A stretch of 12,538 nucleotides of DNA from an uncultured Flavobacteriaceae bacterium (GTDB lineage: Bacteria > Bacteroidota > Bacteroidia > Flavobacteriales > Flavobacteriaceae). Made by a program: the position numbers and the translations under genes. Where the stretch lies: NCBI GenBank assembly GCA_913020685.1, contig CAJWAY010000032.1, positions 1-12,538 on the forward strand. Reading direction: 5' to 3'. How positions within the stretch are numbered: the stretch's first letter is position 1; every line of letters begins with the position of its first letter. The notes under the pieces were generated by a model. It was given only the letters and a program-made list of their open reading frames with translations. It was not told where the DNA came from and ran no database searches. Positions 1 through 7,115 of the stretch are shown piece after piece.

Positions 1-76
1 GGGTCTTATTCTTGGCAATAGAGCCAAAAATCTCCTGCCATGTGTCGAAATCAAAAATAACCTTTAGGCTATTCAT
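1..76 (-). CDS. Second MacB/FtsX-like ABC transporter permease (N-terminus only, cut by window edge)
   Basis: Only the first 25 codons are visible, starting from an ATG at 76. They include the stretch DTWQEIFGSIAKNKT. This closely parallels the N-terminus of the neighbouring permease (RDRWQEIFETIRKNRLRT), which marks it as a paralogous MacB_PCD/FtsX-type permease just before its first membrane helix. The ATG lies inside the end of the preceding gene in an 8-base overlap (ATGAATAG), so the two are probably translationally coupled. By inference, the two permeases form a heterodimer served by the single ATPase encoded just upstream. The 3' part lies outside the window, so integrity cannot be judged. 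Confidence 0.75.
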   Translation of the reverse strand, partial: MNSLKVIFDFDTWQEIFGSIAKNKT

Positions 77-1298
77 CTCTTAAAGCTACTATGGGTTTAA
101 TACTTGCGGCTCTTTTAGCTGGGATGTAACCTGCGACAGCTCCAAACAGAATTAACAAAACCGTTGCAACTATAGCAGTGGAATTTTCTATGTAGGGATC
201 AATTATAAAAAACTCCTCTAACCGATTACCAATATTACTCAATAAGGCAATTCCAAATATCATTCCGGTTATACCGGATAAAGTTGTAATAAAAATTGAC
301 TCTTGCAAAACCATCCCAATAACACTTTTGGGTGTTGCACCAAGTGCTTTTCTGACTCCCAATTCTTTAGTACGTTCTTTAACAACAAAAACCATAATAT
401 TTGAAATACCTATAATCCCAGCAATTAAAGTACCGATCCCTACAAAAGCAACAATCATCTGCAATACACTAGCAAATTGCTGGTTTTGACGAATTTGATC
501 AGCAACATTTCTGATTCTTATTCCATTGTTATCTCTGGGGTCAATAGATTTTTTATTTTTTAAAAAAAGTCGTAATTGTTTTTCAAAAACCAGGGCAGAA
601 GTGTAACCTAGTTCAGGTCTAAAACTAATAATTATTGAGTTGATATTGTCGTTGTTCTTTTCAATCAATTGTTGTGTTGTGTAGGGCATATAAATAAATC
701 TTTCCTCTCGATCTCCACTTTGATCCTGGAACACTCCTACAACCTTGAAAGCACTGGACCCAATTTCTAAATATTTTCCGATAGGTTCTTCTTTTTTAAA
801 AAGGTCCTTAGCGACCAAACGACCAATGACTATATTTTTGGTCTTTTTGTCTATATCATCTTGATTGATGAAACGTCCACTCATAATTAGAGTTTTTTCT
901 ATGTATTGATGATCAGGTGCTACCCCTCGGGTATTATAGTTGTCTGATTCTCCACTGTATCTTACCCCCACACTTCTGTTAATTCTAGGTGTGATGCCTT
1001 CTAAGAAAAATTTAAAATTGGCTTTGATATCATCCAAATCACTATTATCAAATTCTATCCTTCTGTTGGCTTTGAATCCTCTATAAGGTTTTGAAGTCTT
1101 ACCGGGATTAACCCATAATGTATTGGTAGCGTCATCTAAAAAAAACTGTTTGAAGGTATTTTTTAATCCATTCCCAAATCCAAAGAGTACTATAAAAATA
1201 AATATCCCCAAAGCAACAGTAAAACCGGATAAAAAAGTTCTTAGCCTATTCTTGCGAATAGTTTCAAATATTTCTTGCCAACGGTCTCTATTAAACAT
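69..1298 (-). CDS. MacB/FtsX-family ABC transporter permease
   Basis: Inner-membrane permease of 409 residues with the MacB topology. A first helix lies at about residues 21-43, followed by a large extracytoplasmic MacB_PCD-like domain at about 45-275. Three C-terminal helices follow at about 281-304, 333-355 and 373-393, forming the FtsX domain. The cytoplasmic loop at about 308-325 carries ERTKELGVRKALGAT, which is diagnostic of the MacB/LolC/FtsX family. Such permeases work by mechanotransmission, pushing periplasmic substrates or an attached adaptor/outer-membrane channel rather than conducting substrate through the membrane. The start ATG overlaps the ATPase stop by 8 bases (ATGTTTAA), and the end overlaps the next permease by 8 bases. 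The substrate cannot be told from sequence. It could be a peptide, lipoprotein or antimicrobial exporter. Confidence 0.93.
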   Translation of the reverse strand: MFNRDRWQEIFETIRKNRLRTFLSGFTVALGIFIFIVLFGFGNGLKNTFKQFFLDDATNTLWVNPGKTSKPYRGFKANRRIEFDNSDLDDIKANFKFFLEGITPRINRSVGVRYSGESDNYNTRGVAPDHQYIEKTLIMSGRFINQDDIDKKTKNIVIGRLVAKDLFKKEEPIGKYLEIGSSAFKVVGVFQDQSGDREERFIYMPYTTQQLIEKNNDNINSIIISFRPELGYTSALVFEKQLRLFLKNKKSIDPRDNNGIRIRNVADQIRQNQQFASVLQMIVAFVGIGTLIAGIIGISNIMVFVVKERTKELGVRKALGATPKSVIGMVLQESIFITTLSGITGMIFGIALLSNIGNRLEEFFIIDPYIENSTAIVATVLLILFGAVAGYIPAKRAASIKPIVALRDE

Positions 1299-1992
1299 GA
1301 TTTTCTGCTATAACCTGATCAACTTTTTGATCATCAACAATAACTCCGTCTTTCAGCTTAACGATTCTTTTACACATGTTTGCGATATCCAATTCGTGAG
1401 TAACGACTAAAATAGTTTTACCTTCACTATTAATTTGTTGGATTAGACTCATAACTTCAGTTGATGTTTTAGAATCCAATGCCCCTGTAGGTTCGTCGGC
1501 AAGAAGAACTTTTGGTTCAGAGGCCATGGCTCGGGCAATTGCCACCCTTTGCTTTTGCCCTCCAGAAAGCTCACTGGGTAAATGTGTGGCCCAATCTTTT
1601 AATCCTACCTTTTCAAGATATCCCAATGCTTTCACTTGTCGGATTTTTCTTCCTAACCCTTGGTAATAAAGTGGTAAAGCAACATTTTCTAATGCATTTT
1701 TATAATTGATGAGATTAAAAGATTGGAAAATAAATCCCAAAAATTTATTCCGGTAATTAGCTGCAGTGGTTTCTGTCAAGCCCTCAATTAGTACATTGTC
1801 GAGTAGGTACTCTCCTTCATCTGCCAAATCAAGCATCCCCAGAATGTTAAGTAGTGTAGATTTTCCTGATCCGGATGATCCCATGATGGCCACCAACTCA
1901 CCTTTTTTGATATTCAAATCAATCCCTTTGAGAACATGCAATGAACTGTCTCCAATTTTATAGGATTTGTGAAGGTTTTTGATGCTGATCAT
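1291..1992 (-). CDS. MacB/LolD-type ABC transporter ATP-binding protein
   Basis: Cytoplasmic ATPase of 233 residues with every canonical motif. These are Walker A GSSGSGKS at 38-45, Q-loop Gln at 90, signature LSGGQ at 142-146, Walker B VLLADE at 162-167 with D-loop ALD at 171-173, and the switch His at 199 in VVTHE. Length and motif wording fit the LolD/MacB (o228) class, which pairs with FtsX-like permeases. It overlaps the following permease by 8 bases, so ATPase and permease form one translational unit. The 76-base gap to the upstream 68-residue gene is the largest inside the minus-strand run from 1 to 7101. The transporter may therefore be a separate transcription unit, although no strong promoter is visible in that gap. 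Orthologous oxidase clusters in flavobacteria often have such a transporter next door (recollection, not checked). Confidence 0.95.
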   Translation of the reverse strand: MISIKNLHKSYKIGDSSLHVLKGIDLNIKKGELVAIMGSSGSGKSTLLNILGMLDLADEGEYLLDNVLIEGLTETTAANYRNKFLGFIFQSFNLINYKNALENVALPLYYQGLGRKIRQVKALGYLEKVGLKDWATHLPSELSGGQKQRVAIARAMASEPKVLLADEPTGALDSKTSTEVMSLIQQINSEGKTILVVTHELDIANMCKRIVKLKDGVIVDDQKVDQVIAENHV

Positions 1993-2068
1993 GGTAATAT
2001 TTTACCTAGCTGAATTAAATATATACATATGTGATAACGTCCTAAAAGAATATTAATTGCGAAAAAAA

Positions 2069-2275
2069 TTATCTTTTATTTAGGAGCTTAAAAATTTTAT
2101 AACCTACAAAACCAACCAAAAGATATGGAATGGCCATTAAATAGATAATTCCATTGTTGATTCCCTTAGCTGTATCTAGATCCGCGCCTGATTCCAAAAC
2201 TGCTCTACACATAGAACACTGGGCAGAAGCATCTGCAAAAGACAAGAGGGCTAATAAGCATAATAATACACGCAT
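2069..2275 (-). CDS. Small CxxC membrane protein at the end of the oxidase assembly operon
   Basis: A 68-residue protein of no family I can name with certainty. Residues 1-18 look like a signal peptide (hydrophobic run ending in ASA). Processing there would leave a mature N-terminus QCSMCRAVLESG with Cys20 and Cys23 in a CxxC arrangement flanking Met22. A single hydrophobic helix spans about 43-62 and is followed by a basic tail (KLLNKR). The predicted mature form is thus a periplasmic Cys/Met head held by a C-terminal membrane anchor. It starts 4 bases after the DUF420 stop and follows sco, so co-expression with copper-insertion and oxidase maturation factors is very likely. By inference it binds copper or heme, or handles thiol redox chemistry during oxidase assembly. 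I know of no experimental function. Confidence 0.85.
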   Translation of the reverse strand: MRVLLCLLALLSFADASAQCSMCRAVLESGADLDTAKGINNGIIYLMAIPYLLVGFVGYKIFKLLNKR

Positions 2276-2279
2276 AAAA

Positions 2280-2813
2280 TTAATAATAAGGAGATATCAT
2301 TAAGTACACAACTACACCGGTAATAGCTATATACAACCATATTGGGAAAGTAATAACTGATATTTTTTTGTGATCTGCAAATCTTTTAGAAATAGCCCTT
2401 ACATAGGTGATCAAAACCATGGGTATAATCCCAATGGAAAGAATAATATGAGAAATAAGTATGAAATAGTAGATGTATTTCACCACTCCCTCCCCACCAA
2501 AAGGAGTGGGATCTGAAGTCATATGATAGGCAACGTACATGACCAAAAAAATCACGGACAGGGCAATAGCTGTCTTCATTAATTTTTCGTGAAGTTTAAT
2601 TTTTTTCTGTCTAATCGCAACATACGCTATAAATAAGATCAAGGCGGTCAATGCATTGATGGAGGCATAAATAGGGGGTAAAAAATCCAGAGGGGCAATA
2701 TTGGGTAATCTCACTGTAAAAAGAATAGCAACCACCACAGGGATCAAAACGGATACAGCTGCGATAGGATTACTGTATTTCTTTGAAGGATCGCTTACAA
2801 TTTTTTCTTTCAT
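2280..2813 (-). CDS. DUF420 family membrane protein (CtaM/YozB-like oxidase maturation factor)
   Basis: Integral membrane protein of 177 residues with about five helices (roughly 17-34, 49-68, 81-98, 112-138 and 155-173). The wording matches DUF420. Features include PPIYASINALTA in helix 2, LHEKLMKTA, a YHMTSDPTPFGGEG loop, ILISHIILS, and a terminal WLYIAITGVVVYLM. Four histidines (75, 97, 122, 148) sit at positions I recall as conserved in the family and are candidates for heme or metal ligation. The Gram-positive relative CtaM (YozB) is required for maturation of heme-copper oxidases. A role in oxidase assembly here follows from family and context and is not shown directly. It starts 12 bases after the sco stop and is followed 4 bases later by the small CxxC protein. 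Confidence 0.93.
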   Translation of the reverse strand: MKEKIVSDPSKKYSNPIAAVSVLIPVVVAILFTVRLPNIAPLDFLPPIYASINALTALILFIAYVAIRQKKIKLHEKLMKTAIALSVIFLVMYVAYHMTSDPTPFGGEGVVKYIYYFILISHIILSIGIIPMVLITYVRAISKRFADHKKISVITFPIWLYIAITGVVVYLMISPYY

Positions 2814-2825
2814 ACCAATCGGTTT

Positions 2826-3521
2826 TTACTCCTTTAATAACCATTCTATATCTTCCAAAAGCATATCAACTCCCTGTAACTCTTGATCTTCGCGATCCAA
2901 ACCAGAGTAGTAAACAATGGGGTTATCAAAACGATCAACTCGTGATCTTATGTAACCGTTTTTATCGATCAATGCAAAATATCCTTGATGTTCAAAACCT
3001 CCGGCTACTGAGGGATTAATTCCTGCAAAGATACTAAATCCTGAATTTGCGAGCTTATAGACCGTGGATTTCTCAGCAGTCATAAAATGCCAGTTCTTGG
3101 ATTTTACGCCATGTTGTTCTGAATATTTTTTGAGTACATGAGGTTTGTCATTGTCGGGATCAATACTGAAAGAGGCAATCCCGAAATCTTGGCGATCACC
3201 AAAACGATCGTCCAAAATTTTCATGTTTTTATTCATAACAGGACAAATGGTTGGGCAACGTGTAAAGAAAAATTCTGCCAAATAAACTTTCCCTATAAAA
3301 TCCTCATTGCCAATCAATAAACTGTCTTGATTACGCATCAAAAATTCAGGTACTTTTTTGGCTTCTCCGTCAAGTTTGATGTAAGCCAAAGGCTTTGCAG
3401 GAACAGTTCGATTATTCTCTACCTGGGTATTATTTGCTATCCGATCTAGAATCTTAGGTATAAATAAGAGACCAAAAACAATTAAAACAATGATTAACCC
3501 TATGTAGCTCAAATTTCTCAT
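2826..3521 (-). CDS. Sco1/SenC family copper chaperone for cytochrome oxidase
   Basis: Membrane-anchored thioredoxin-fold protein that delivers copper to, or reduces, the CuA centre of cytochrome c oxidase subunit II. I place the start at the ATG at 3521 (231 residues), one base after the upstream stop. A longer reading from 3560 adds 13 residues and overlaps the upstream gene by 38 bases, and those residues precede what looks like the natural N-terminus MRNLSYIG. An anchor helix follows at about 5-22. The copper ligands are all present: Cys89 and Cys93 in RCPTICP, and His178 in GGFEHQGYFALID. The motif FSIDPDNDKP is also typical of Sco. It sits between a cysteine-free Sco-like protein and the DUF420 gene, consistent with an oxidase assembly operon. 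The substrate subunit II is not in the window. Confidence 0.94.
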   Translation of the reverse strand: MRNLSYIGLIIVLIVFGLLFIPKILDRIANNTQVENNRTVPAKPLAYIKLDGEAKKVPEFLMRNQDSLLIGNEDFIGKVYLAEFFFTRCPTICPVMNKNMKILDDRFGDRQDFGIASFSIDPDNDKPHVLKKYSEQHGVKSKNWHFMTAEKSTVYKLANSGFSIFAGINPSVAGGFEHQGYFALIDKNGYIRSRVDRFDNPIVYYSGLDREDQELQGVDMLLEDIEWLLKE

Positions 3522-3522
3522 A

Positions 3523-4185
3523 CTAAGGAGTAGTATTCTTATTGTACTTTTTCCATGCACGACGATATTCGGCCAGTATTACCTTAATGTCATCAACCAT
3601 TTTGTTATTGATTTCCGCCACGGACTGAGCATTGAAACCATAGAGAGTTCCTCCATCCTCATCGTCGTCACGACCCCTGAGATTAAGTTCTTTATCTATG
3701 ATGAAAACGTACGGTAAACTATACCTGGTACTCAGTTGTAGTGGAGTTTTCAAGCTATTAAACAATGAAGTAATTTGATCACCATTTCCAAAAACAAACC
3801 GCCATTTAATCAAGTCGGTTCCTACACCTGCTTTTAGTTCTTCTTTGAGTTCCTCAACTTGAGCCTGATATCCTTGTTTAACAACCATAACAAAATGGAA
3901 ATCTTTGAACTGATAAAAGCGTTTATAAATTTTTTGATTGAGATTCAAGGCATCCCCTTTTTTATTTGACAGATCCTCTCCCCAAAAACCTAAAACAGTA
4001 ATACGACCCTGGAATTGAGCGGACTTACCTGTGAGGGTTTCCCATTGATGGACGTCACCAACTACTTTAGTCAAAACAGGCAATAACGCAAAGTTGTTTT
4101 TGCCAGAAGCAAAAAACAAGTAGATAACTATTGGAAAGATAAATAGAATAAAGAGAATGATATATTTTTTTTGAGATTTACTCAT
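3523..4185 (-). CDS. Cysteine-free Sco/thioredoxin-fold-like membrane-anchored protein
   Basis: A 220-residue protein with an N-terminal anchor helix at about 8-26 and an extracytoplasmic domain. Segments align by eye with a thioredoxin/Sco fold: ITVLGFWGED at 62-71, where Sco has its copper-site strand, and LPYVFIIDKELNLRGR at 157-172, resembling the ALIDKNGYIRSR strand of the Sco next door. The whole protein contains no cysteine, so the CxxxC copper site is absent. There is no histidine in the segment matching the Sco ligand His. An acidic patch (DDDED, 173-177) follows the last strand. The gene ends one base before the sco start, which suggests tight coupling. Possible roles are structural partner of Sco, docking factor or non-redox chaperone. 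Function is unknown, and homology to Sco is inferred from fold-level resemblance and position. Confidence 0.88.
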   Translation of the reverse strand: MSKSQKKYIILFILFIFPIVIYLFFASGKNNFALLPVLTKVVGDVHQWETLTGKSAQFQGRITVLGFWGEDLSNKKGDALNLNQKIYKRFYQFKDFHFVMVVKQGYQAQVEELKEELKAGVGTDLIKWRFVFGNGDQITSLFNSLKTPLQLSTRYSLPYVFIIDKELNLRGRDDDEDGGTLYGFNAQSVAEINNKMVDDIKVILAEYRRAWKKYNKNTTP

Positions 4186-4205
4186 GAAAATTTTCTATAA
4201 ATTTT

Positions 4206-4589
4206 CTAGAAATTCCAACTCACGAACCCACTAACCATAACTTCAAAAATGTAGTCAGCTTCGAGAATTAAAATAAAAATCAAATAAGGAATTAATATGA
4301 TCAGCGGCAAAACAATTGCACCCTTAAGACTGCCTCTTTCATCTCTAATGTGCATAAAATCCCAGGCAATATAATAAGCTTTGACAAGCGTCAAGATTAT
4401 AAATATCCAATTTAATAATTTCATGCTCAAAAAATATTTCATCAAAAAATCAGGTTTGAGAATTCCTAATGCCACCTCAATGGTGGTAACAATTGATAAG
4501 AAAATCAGAACACCCCAAATTTTCTGAACGTTAGATTTAAATTTTAATAATCCTCTAAAAATTGCAAGTTTATGAGCTCCTTCAGCCAT
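4206..4589 (-). CDS. Cytochrome c oxidase subunit IV-type protein (COX4_pro-like)
   Basis: A 127-residue membrane protein with three predicted helices at about 23-41, 56-76 and 92-111. The start chosen is the ATG at 4589, giving MAEGAHKLAIFRGLLKFKSNVQK. A longer reading from 4664 would overlap the upstream subunit III gene by 58 bases and add an atypical N-terminus. The size, the helix count, the AYYIAWDFMHIRDER segment after helix 2 and the position directly after subunit III fit the bacterial subunit IV family of caa3/cbaa3-like oxidases. There it is a small accessory subunit that stabilises the complex and carries no cofactor. It lies 17 bases after the subunit III stop and 20 bases before the cysteine-free Sco-like gene. 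Confidence 0.9.
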   Translation of the reverse strand: MAEGAHKLAIFRGLLKFKSNVQKIWGVLIFLSIVTTIEVALGILKPDFLMKYFLSMKLLNWIFIILTLVKAYYIAWDFMHIRDERGSLKGAIVLPLIILIPYLIFILILEADYIFEVMVSGFVSWNF

Positions 4590-4606
4590 GGATAATAATT
4601 TATGGA

Positions 4607-5581
4607 TTAAACGAGATAGAAAAATGTAAATACAAACACCCAGACTAAATCGACAAAGTGCCAATAAAGCCCTACTTTTTCGACCATCTCATAATGTCCC
4701 CTTTTTTCATAGGTTCCAACAATAACATTGAAAAATATTATGATGTTGATGATAACTCCAGAAAAAACGTGAAAACCATGAAAACCAGTAATGAAAAAGA
4801 AAAAATCAGCAAATAGTCTGTTTCCATATTCATTGTGAACTAGGTTAGCCCCTTCCACTACTCCAATGGAATTATAAATTTTATCTAAAGAATCGTCTCT
4901 AGTGAGAACAATTTTATGGCCGTTTTCATCTAATTTTTCAATCCTGATAACTAAATTATTGTTAGACTCAAAACCTTCTAATACTTCGACAAGGGAGTAA
5001 GTGGGTAAGGAGCCTTCATTTTCGTACCAAATACCATTGCTGAGTTTGTGAGTGCTTCGTTCGGTTGGAATTGAAACAGCAAAATCTGCGATAGCAACTC
5101 TTTTACCAGTATCTGAATTAACAAATTGTAAAATTTGACCTCCTTTAGTTTCCAAAGCTCCATATTCCCCTTTGATGAAGTTTTTCCATTCCCAAGCTTG
5201 AGAGCCTACGAAAACAGCACCACCAATTATTGTTAGCAACATGTAAAAAGTAACTTTCGACTTATTCATATGATGTCCCGCATCTACCGCCAATACCATA
5301 GTGACAGAGGAAAAAATCAATATAAATGTCATTAAGGCAACATAATACATGGGTGCATCTATGCCATGAAGAAAAGGAAAGTGGGTAAAAACCTCATCAG
5401 CAATCGGCCATGAGTCGATGTTTTTAAAACGGGAAAATCCATAGGAAACTAAAAATCCGGTGAAAGTAAGTGCGTCAGATACAATGAAAAACCACATCAT
5501 CAATTTGCCATAACTGGCATTAAGTGGTCGTTGACCTCCAGCCCAAAGATTGGCCTCTTTTTCAGCTGCAGTTAATTCCAT
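4607..5581 (-). CDS. Cytochrome c oxidase subunit III with a large hydrophilic insertion
   Basis: Heme-copper oxidase subunit III of 324 residues, an inner-membrane subunit without redox cofactors that supports proton uptake by subunit I. Helices lie at about 27-49, 78-99 and 110-130, then 258-288 and 303-324. Family hallmarks are GKLMMWFFIVSDALTF, the Glu in SQAWEW at 127-132, ITGFHGFHVFSG at 264-275, and a final YWHFVDLVWVFVF. Between SQAWEW and the fourth helix lies about 120 polar residues (137-255) not found in standard subunit III; they probably form an extramembrane domain. It is the second of two adjacent subunit III genes, starting 39 bases after the first. The ATG at 5581 gives a normal MELTAAEKEANLWAGG start. 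It is clearly divergent from its neighbour and is not a recent duplicate. Confidence 0.95.
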   Translation of the reverse strand: MELTAAEKEANLWAGGQRPLNASYGKLMMWFFIVSDALTFTGFLVSYGFSRFKNIDSWPIADEVFTHFPFLHGIDAPMYYVALMTFILIFSSVTMVLAVDAGHHMNKSKVTFYMLLTIIGGAVFVGSQAWEWKNFIKGEYGALETKGGQILQFVNSDTGKRVAIADFAVSIPTERSTHKLSNGIWYENEGSLPTYSLVEVLEGFESNNNLVIRIEKLDENGHKIVLTRDDSLDKIYNSIGVVEGANLVHNEYGNRLFADFFFFITGFHGFHVFSGVIINIIIFFNVIVGTYEKRGHYEMVEKVGLYWHFVDLVWVFVFTFFYLV

Positions 5582-5620
5582 AAAGTCAAATTCAAATTAG
5601 TTATTACAAATTTATATATT

Positions 5621-6202
5621 TTACCTGTATAGCAGTACAAATAGATATAAATAAATCCACAAGATGTCAAGAAAATGCCAAAACAAATGAGCCAATTCAA
5701 AGCCAAGAATATTTGATCCCGAATAGCTTCCTTTAACCAACCTAAAATACACCACTAAAAGGACTATGATACCAGCAAATAAATGCGCTAAATGCAGTAA
5801 AACCAAAACATATAGAAAAGAGGTGGTGATGGAGCTTTCAGCACCTGTAAAATAATAGCCTTGGGCAACGATTTCTGCAAATCCCTTAAATTGAAAGTAA
5901 ACAAATAGCAAGGCCAACATAAAGGTAGTCAAAATCAAAATTTTAGTTGCCTTTATGTTTTTTGAAAGAAGAGATTTTTTGGCCAAATAAAAACTAAAAC
6001 TACTAATCAGTATAAGCAGAGTACTAATAGTAAAAGACCCTGGTATTTTAAATTGAGATAACCAGTCTGCTCGACTACTGCTGACAACATAAGCACTCGT
6101 AAGCCCTGCAAAGGTCATAGCCATGCTTATCATTCCCACCCAGAGCATCATTTTTTTGGCTTTGTACTGTCTTAATACTTGTTCTTCCATTGCTAGCTCC
6201 AT
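5621..6202 (-). CDS. Cytochrome c oxidase subunit III, short form
   Basis: A 193-residue subunit III homologue with five predicted helices at about 18-41, 56-75, 84-105, 125-152 and 170-191. This matches the shortened, five-helix bacterial subunit III type. Diagnostic segments are KKMMLWVGMISMAMTFAGLTSAYVV, LLHLAHLFAGIIVLL and ELAHLFWHFLDILWIYLYLF. The ATG at 6202 overlaps the cyoE stop by 10 bases. A second ATG at 6190 (MEEQVLRQ), 2 bases after that stop, would give 189 residues and is equally possible, as neither has a recognisable Shine-Dalgarno sequence. The gene precedes the longer subunit III, and the pair probably contributes to one oxidase complex or to two alternative ones. Subunits I and II are absent from the window. 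Confidence 0.93.
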   Translation of the reverse strand: MELAMEEQVLRQYKAKKMMLWVGMISMAMTFAGLTSAYVVSSSRADWLSQFKIPGSFTISTLLILISSFSFYLAKKSLLSKNIKATKILILTTFMLALLFVYFQFKGFAEIVAQGYYFTGAESSITTSFLYVLVLLHLAHLFAGIIVLLVVYFRLVKGSYSGSNILGFELAHLFWHFLDILWIYLYLFVLLYR

Positions 6203-7101
6203 TTATCTATGACATATATAACTTGCAAAAGGCTGATATATACAATACTGGCATACATTAATTTTTTTGCTGCCTCTTTGCTCTTATTCTGCATCAATTT
6301 TAAGGTATGGTAAAGAAAATAAAGTCCTATTAAAACAAGGCAAATAAAGGCACCCAATGAAAGAGTCAATGATCCACTGTACTGAGTGTAAGGTGTTATC
6401 GAAATAATAATAGTCCAAAAGGTATAAAATACAATTTGAAAAGCGGTAGCCCGGTCGGGATTCCCCGTGGGTAGCATTTTAAAGCCTGCCTTTTTATAAT
6501 CATCATCCATCATCCAACCAATAGCCCAAAAATGAGGAAACTGCCAAAAAAATTGCACCATAAAAAGTATCCCAGGTTCGATTCCAAAACTACCTGTTGC
6601 TGCCACCCATCCCAACATGAACGGTATAGCGCCAGGAAATGCCCCTATAAATACTGAGAGAGGGGTGACAGATTTTAAAGGGGTATAGATACAGGTGTAT
6701 ATAAATATCGAAAGTGCTCCGAAAAGAGCAGTTTTGAAATTAATGTTGTTCAAAATAAAAATTCCCACAAGTGTTAGTAGGGAAGCTATAATAAGGGCAG
6801 TAAGGTTGTTCATTCGACCTGATGGAAGCGGACGATTCTTGGTTCGATCCATCAAAGAATCTTTTTCCTTTTCGATCCACTGATTGAAAGCATTGGAGGC
6901 TCCTACCATTGAGAAACCACCGAAAAGCAACGCCGTTAGTATTGAACTATCTATATGGTCAACAGCAAGCAAATAGCCTGCGACTGAGGAGAATACAACA
7001 CTAATAGCCAAGCGAAACTTCGTGAGCTGTAAAAAATCATTTATAAATGTTACGAAATTGAAACTAAGTAAGGGTAAACTGTCGGAGAGGGTCTTCATCA
7101 T
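6193..7101 (-). CDS. cyoE: Protoheme IX farnesyltransferase (heme O synthase)
   Basis: UbiA-superfamily membrane prenyltransferase (CyoE/CtaB) that adds a farnesyl group to heme B to make heme O, the precursor of heme A for the oxidase. It has about 302 residues and roughly nine helices. The first prenyl-diphosphate/Mg site is in the NAFNQWIEKEKDSLMDRTKN region (about 70-90), followed by RPLPSG. A second conserved segment, WQFPHFWAI at about 186-194, leads into DDDYKKAGFKMLP at about 199-211. A reading one codon longer begins with TTG at 7104. The ATG at 7101, or the adjacent one at 7098, is the better start. It is the first gene of the oxidase run, preceded by a strong candidate promoter, and overlaps the following subunit III gene by 10 bases. 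No heme A synthase (CtaA) gene is in the window. Confidence 0.96.
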   Translation of the reverse strand: MMKTLSDSLPLLSFNFVTFINDFLQLTKFRLAISVVFSSVAGYLLAVDHIDSSILTALLFGGFSMVGASNAFNQWIEKEKDSLMDRTKNRPLPSGRMNNLTALIIASLLTLVGIFILNNINFKTALFGALSIFIYTCIYTPLKSVTPLSVFIGAFPGAIPFMLGWVAATGSFGIEPGILFMVQFFWQFPHFWAIGWMMDDDYKKAGFKMLPTGNPDRATAFQIVFYTFWTIIISITPYTQYSGSLTLSLGAFICLVLIGLYFLYHTLKLMQNKSKEAAKKLMYASIVYISLLQVIYVIDKWS

Positions 7102-7115
7102 CAAATATCCAAAGG

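Noticed and set aside
1123..1410. 95-codon plus-strand ORF, and other plus-strand ORFs of 60-104 codons across the window (for example 10928-11242, 2783-3019, 7173-7394)
   Set aside because: All lie antisense to well-supported minus-strand genes, show no recognisable family features and have compositions expected of frame shadows.
2016..2047. Possible promoter for the ABC transporter: TTTTAG, 18-base spacer, TATATTTA on the minus strand
   Set aside because: Neither element matches the consensus well and no TTG lies at the right distance. The region is simply AT-rich, so the transporter could equally be read from the oxidase operon.
4590..4664. 25-residue N-terminal extension of the subunit IV-type protein
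   Set aside because: It overlaps the subunit III gene by 58 bases in another frame, and the ATG at 4589 gives a family-like start in the short gap after the subunit III stop.
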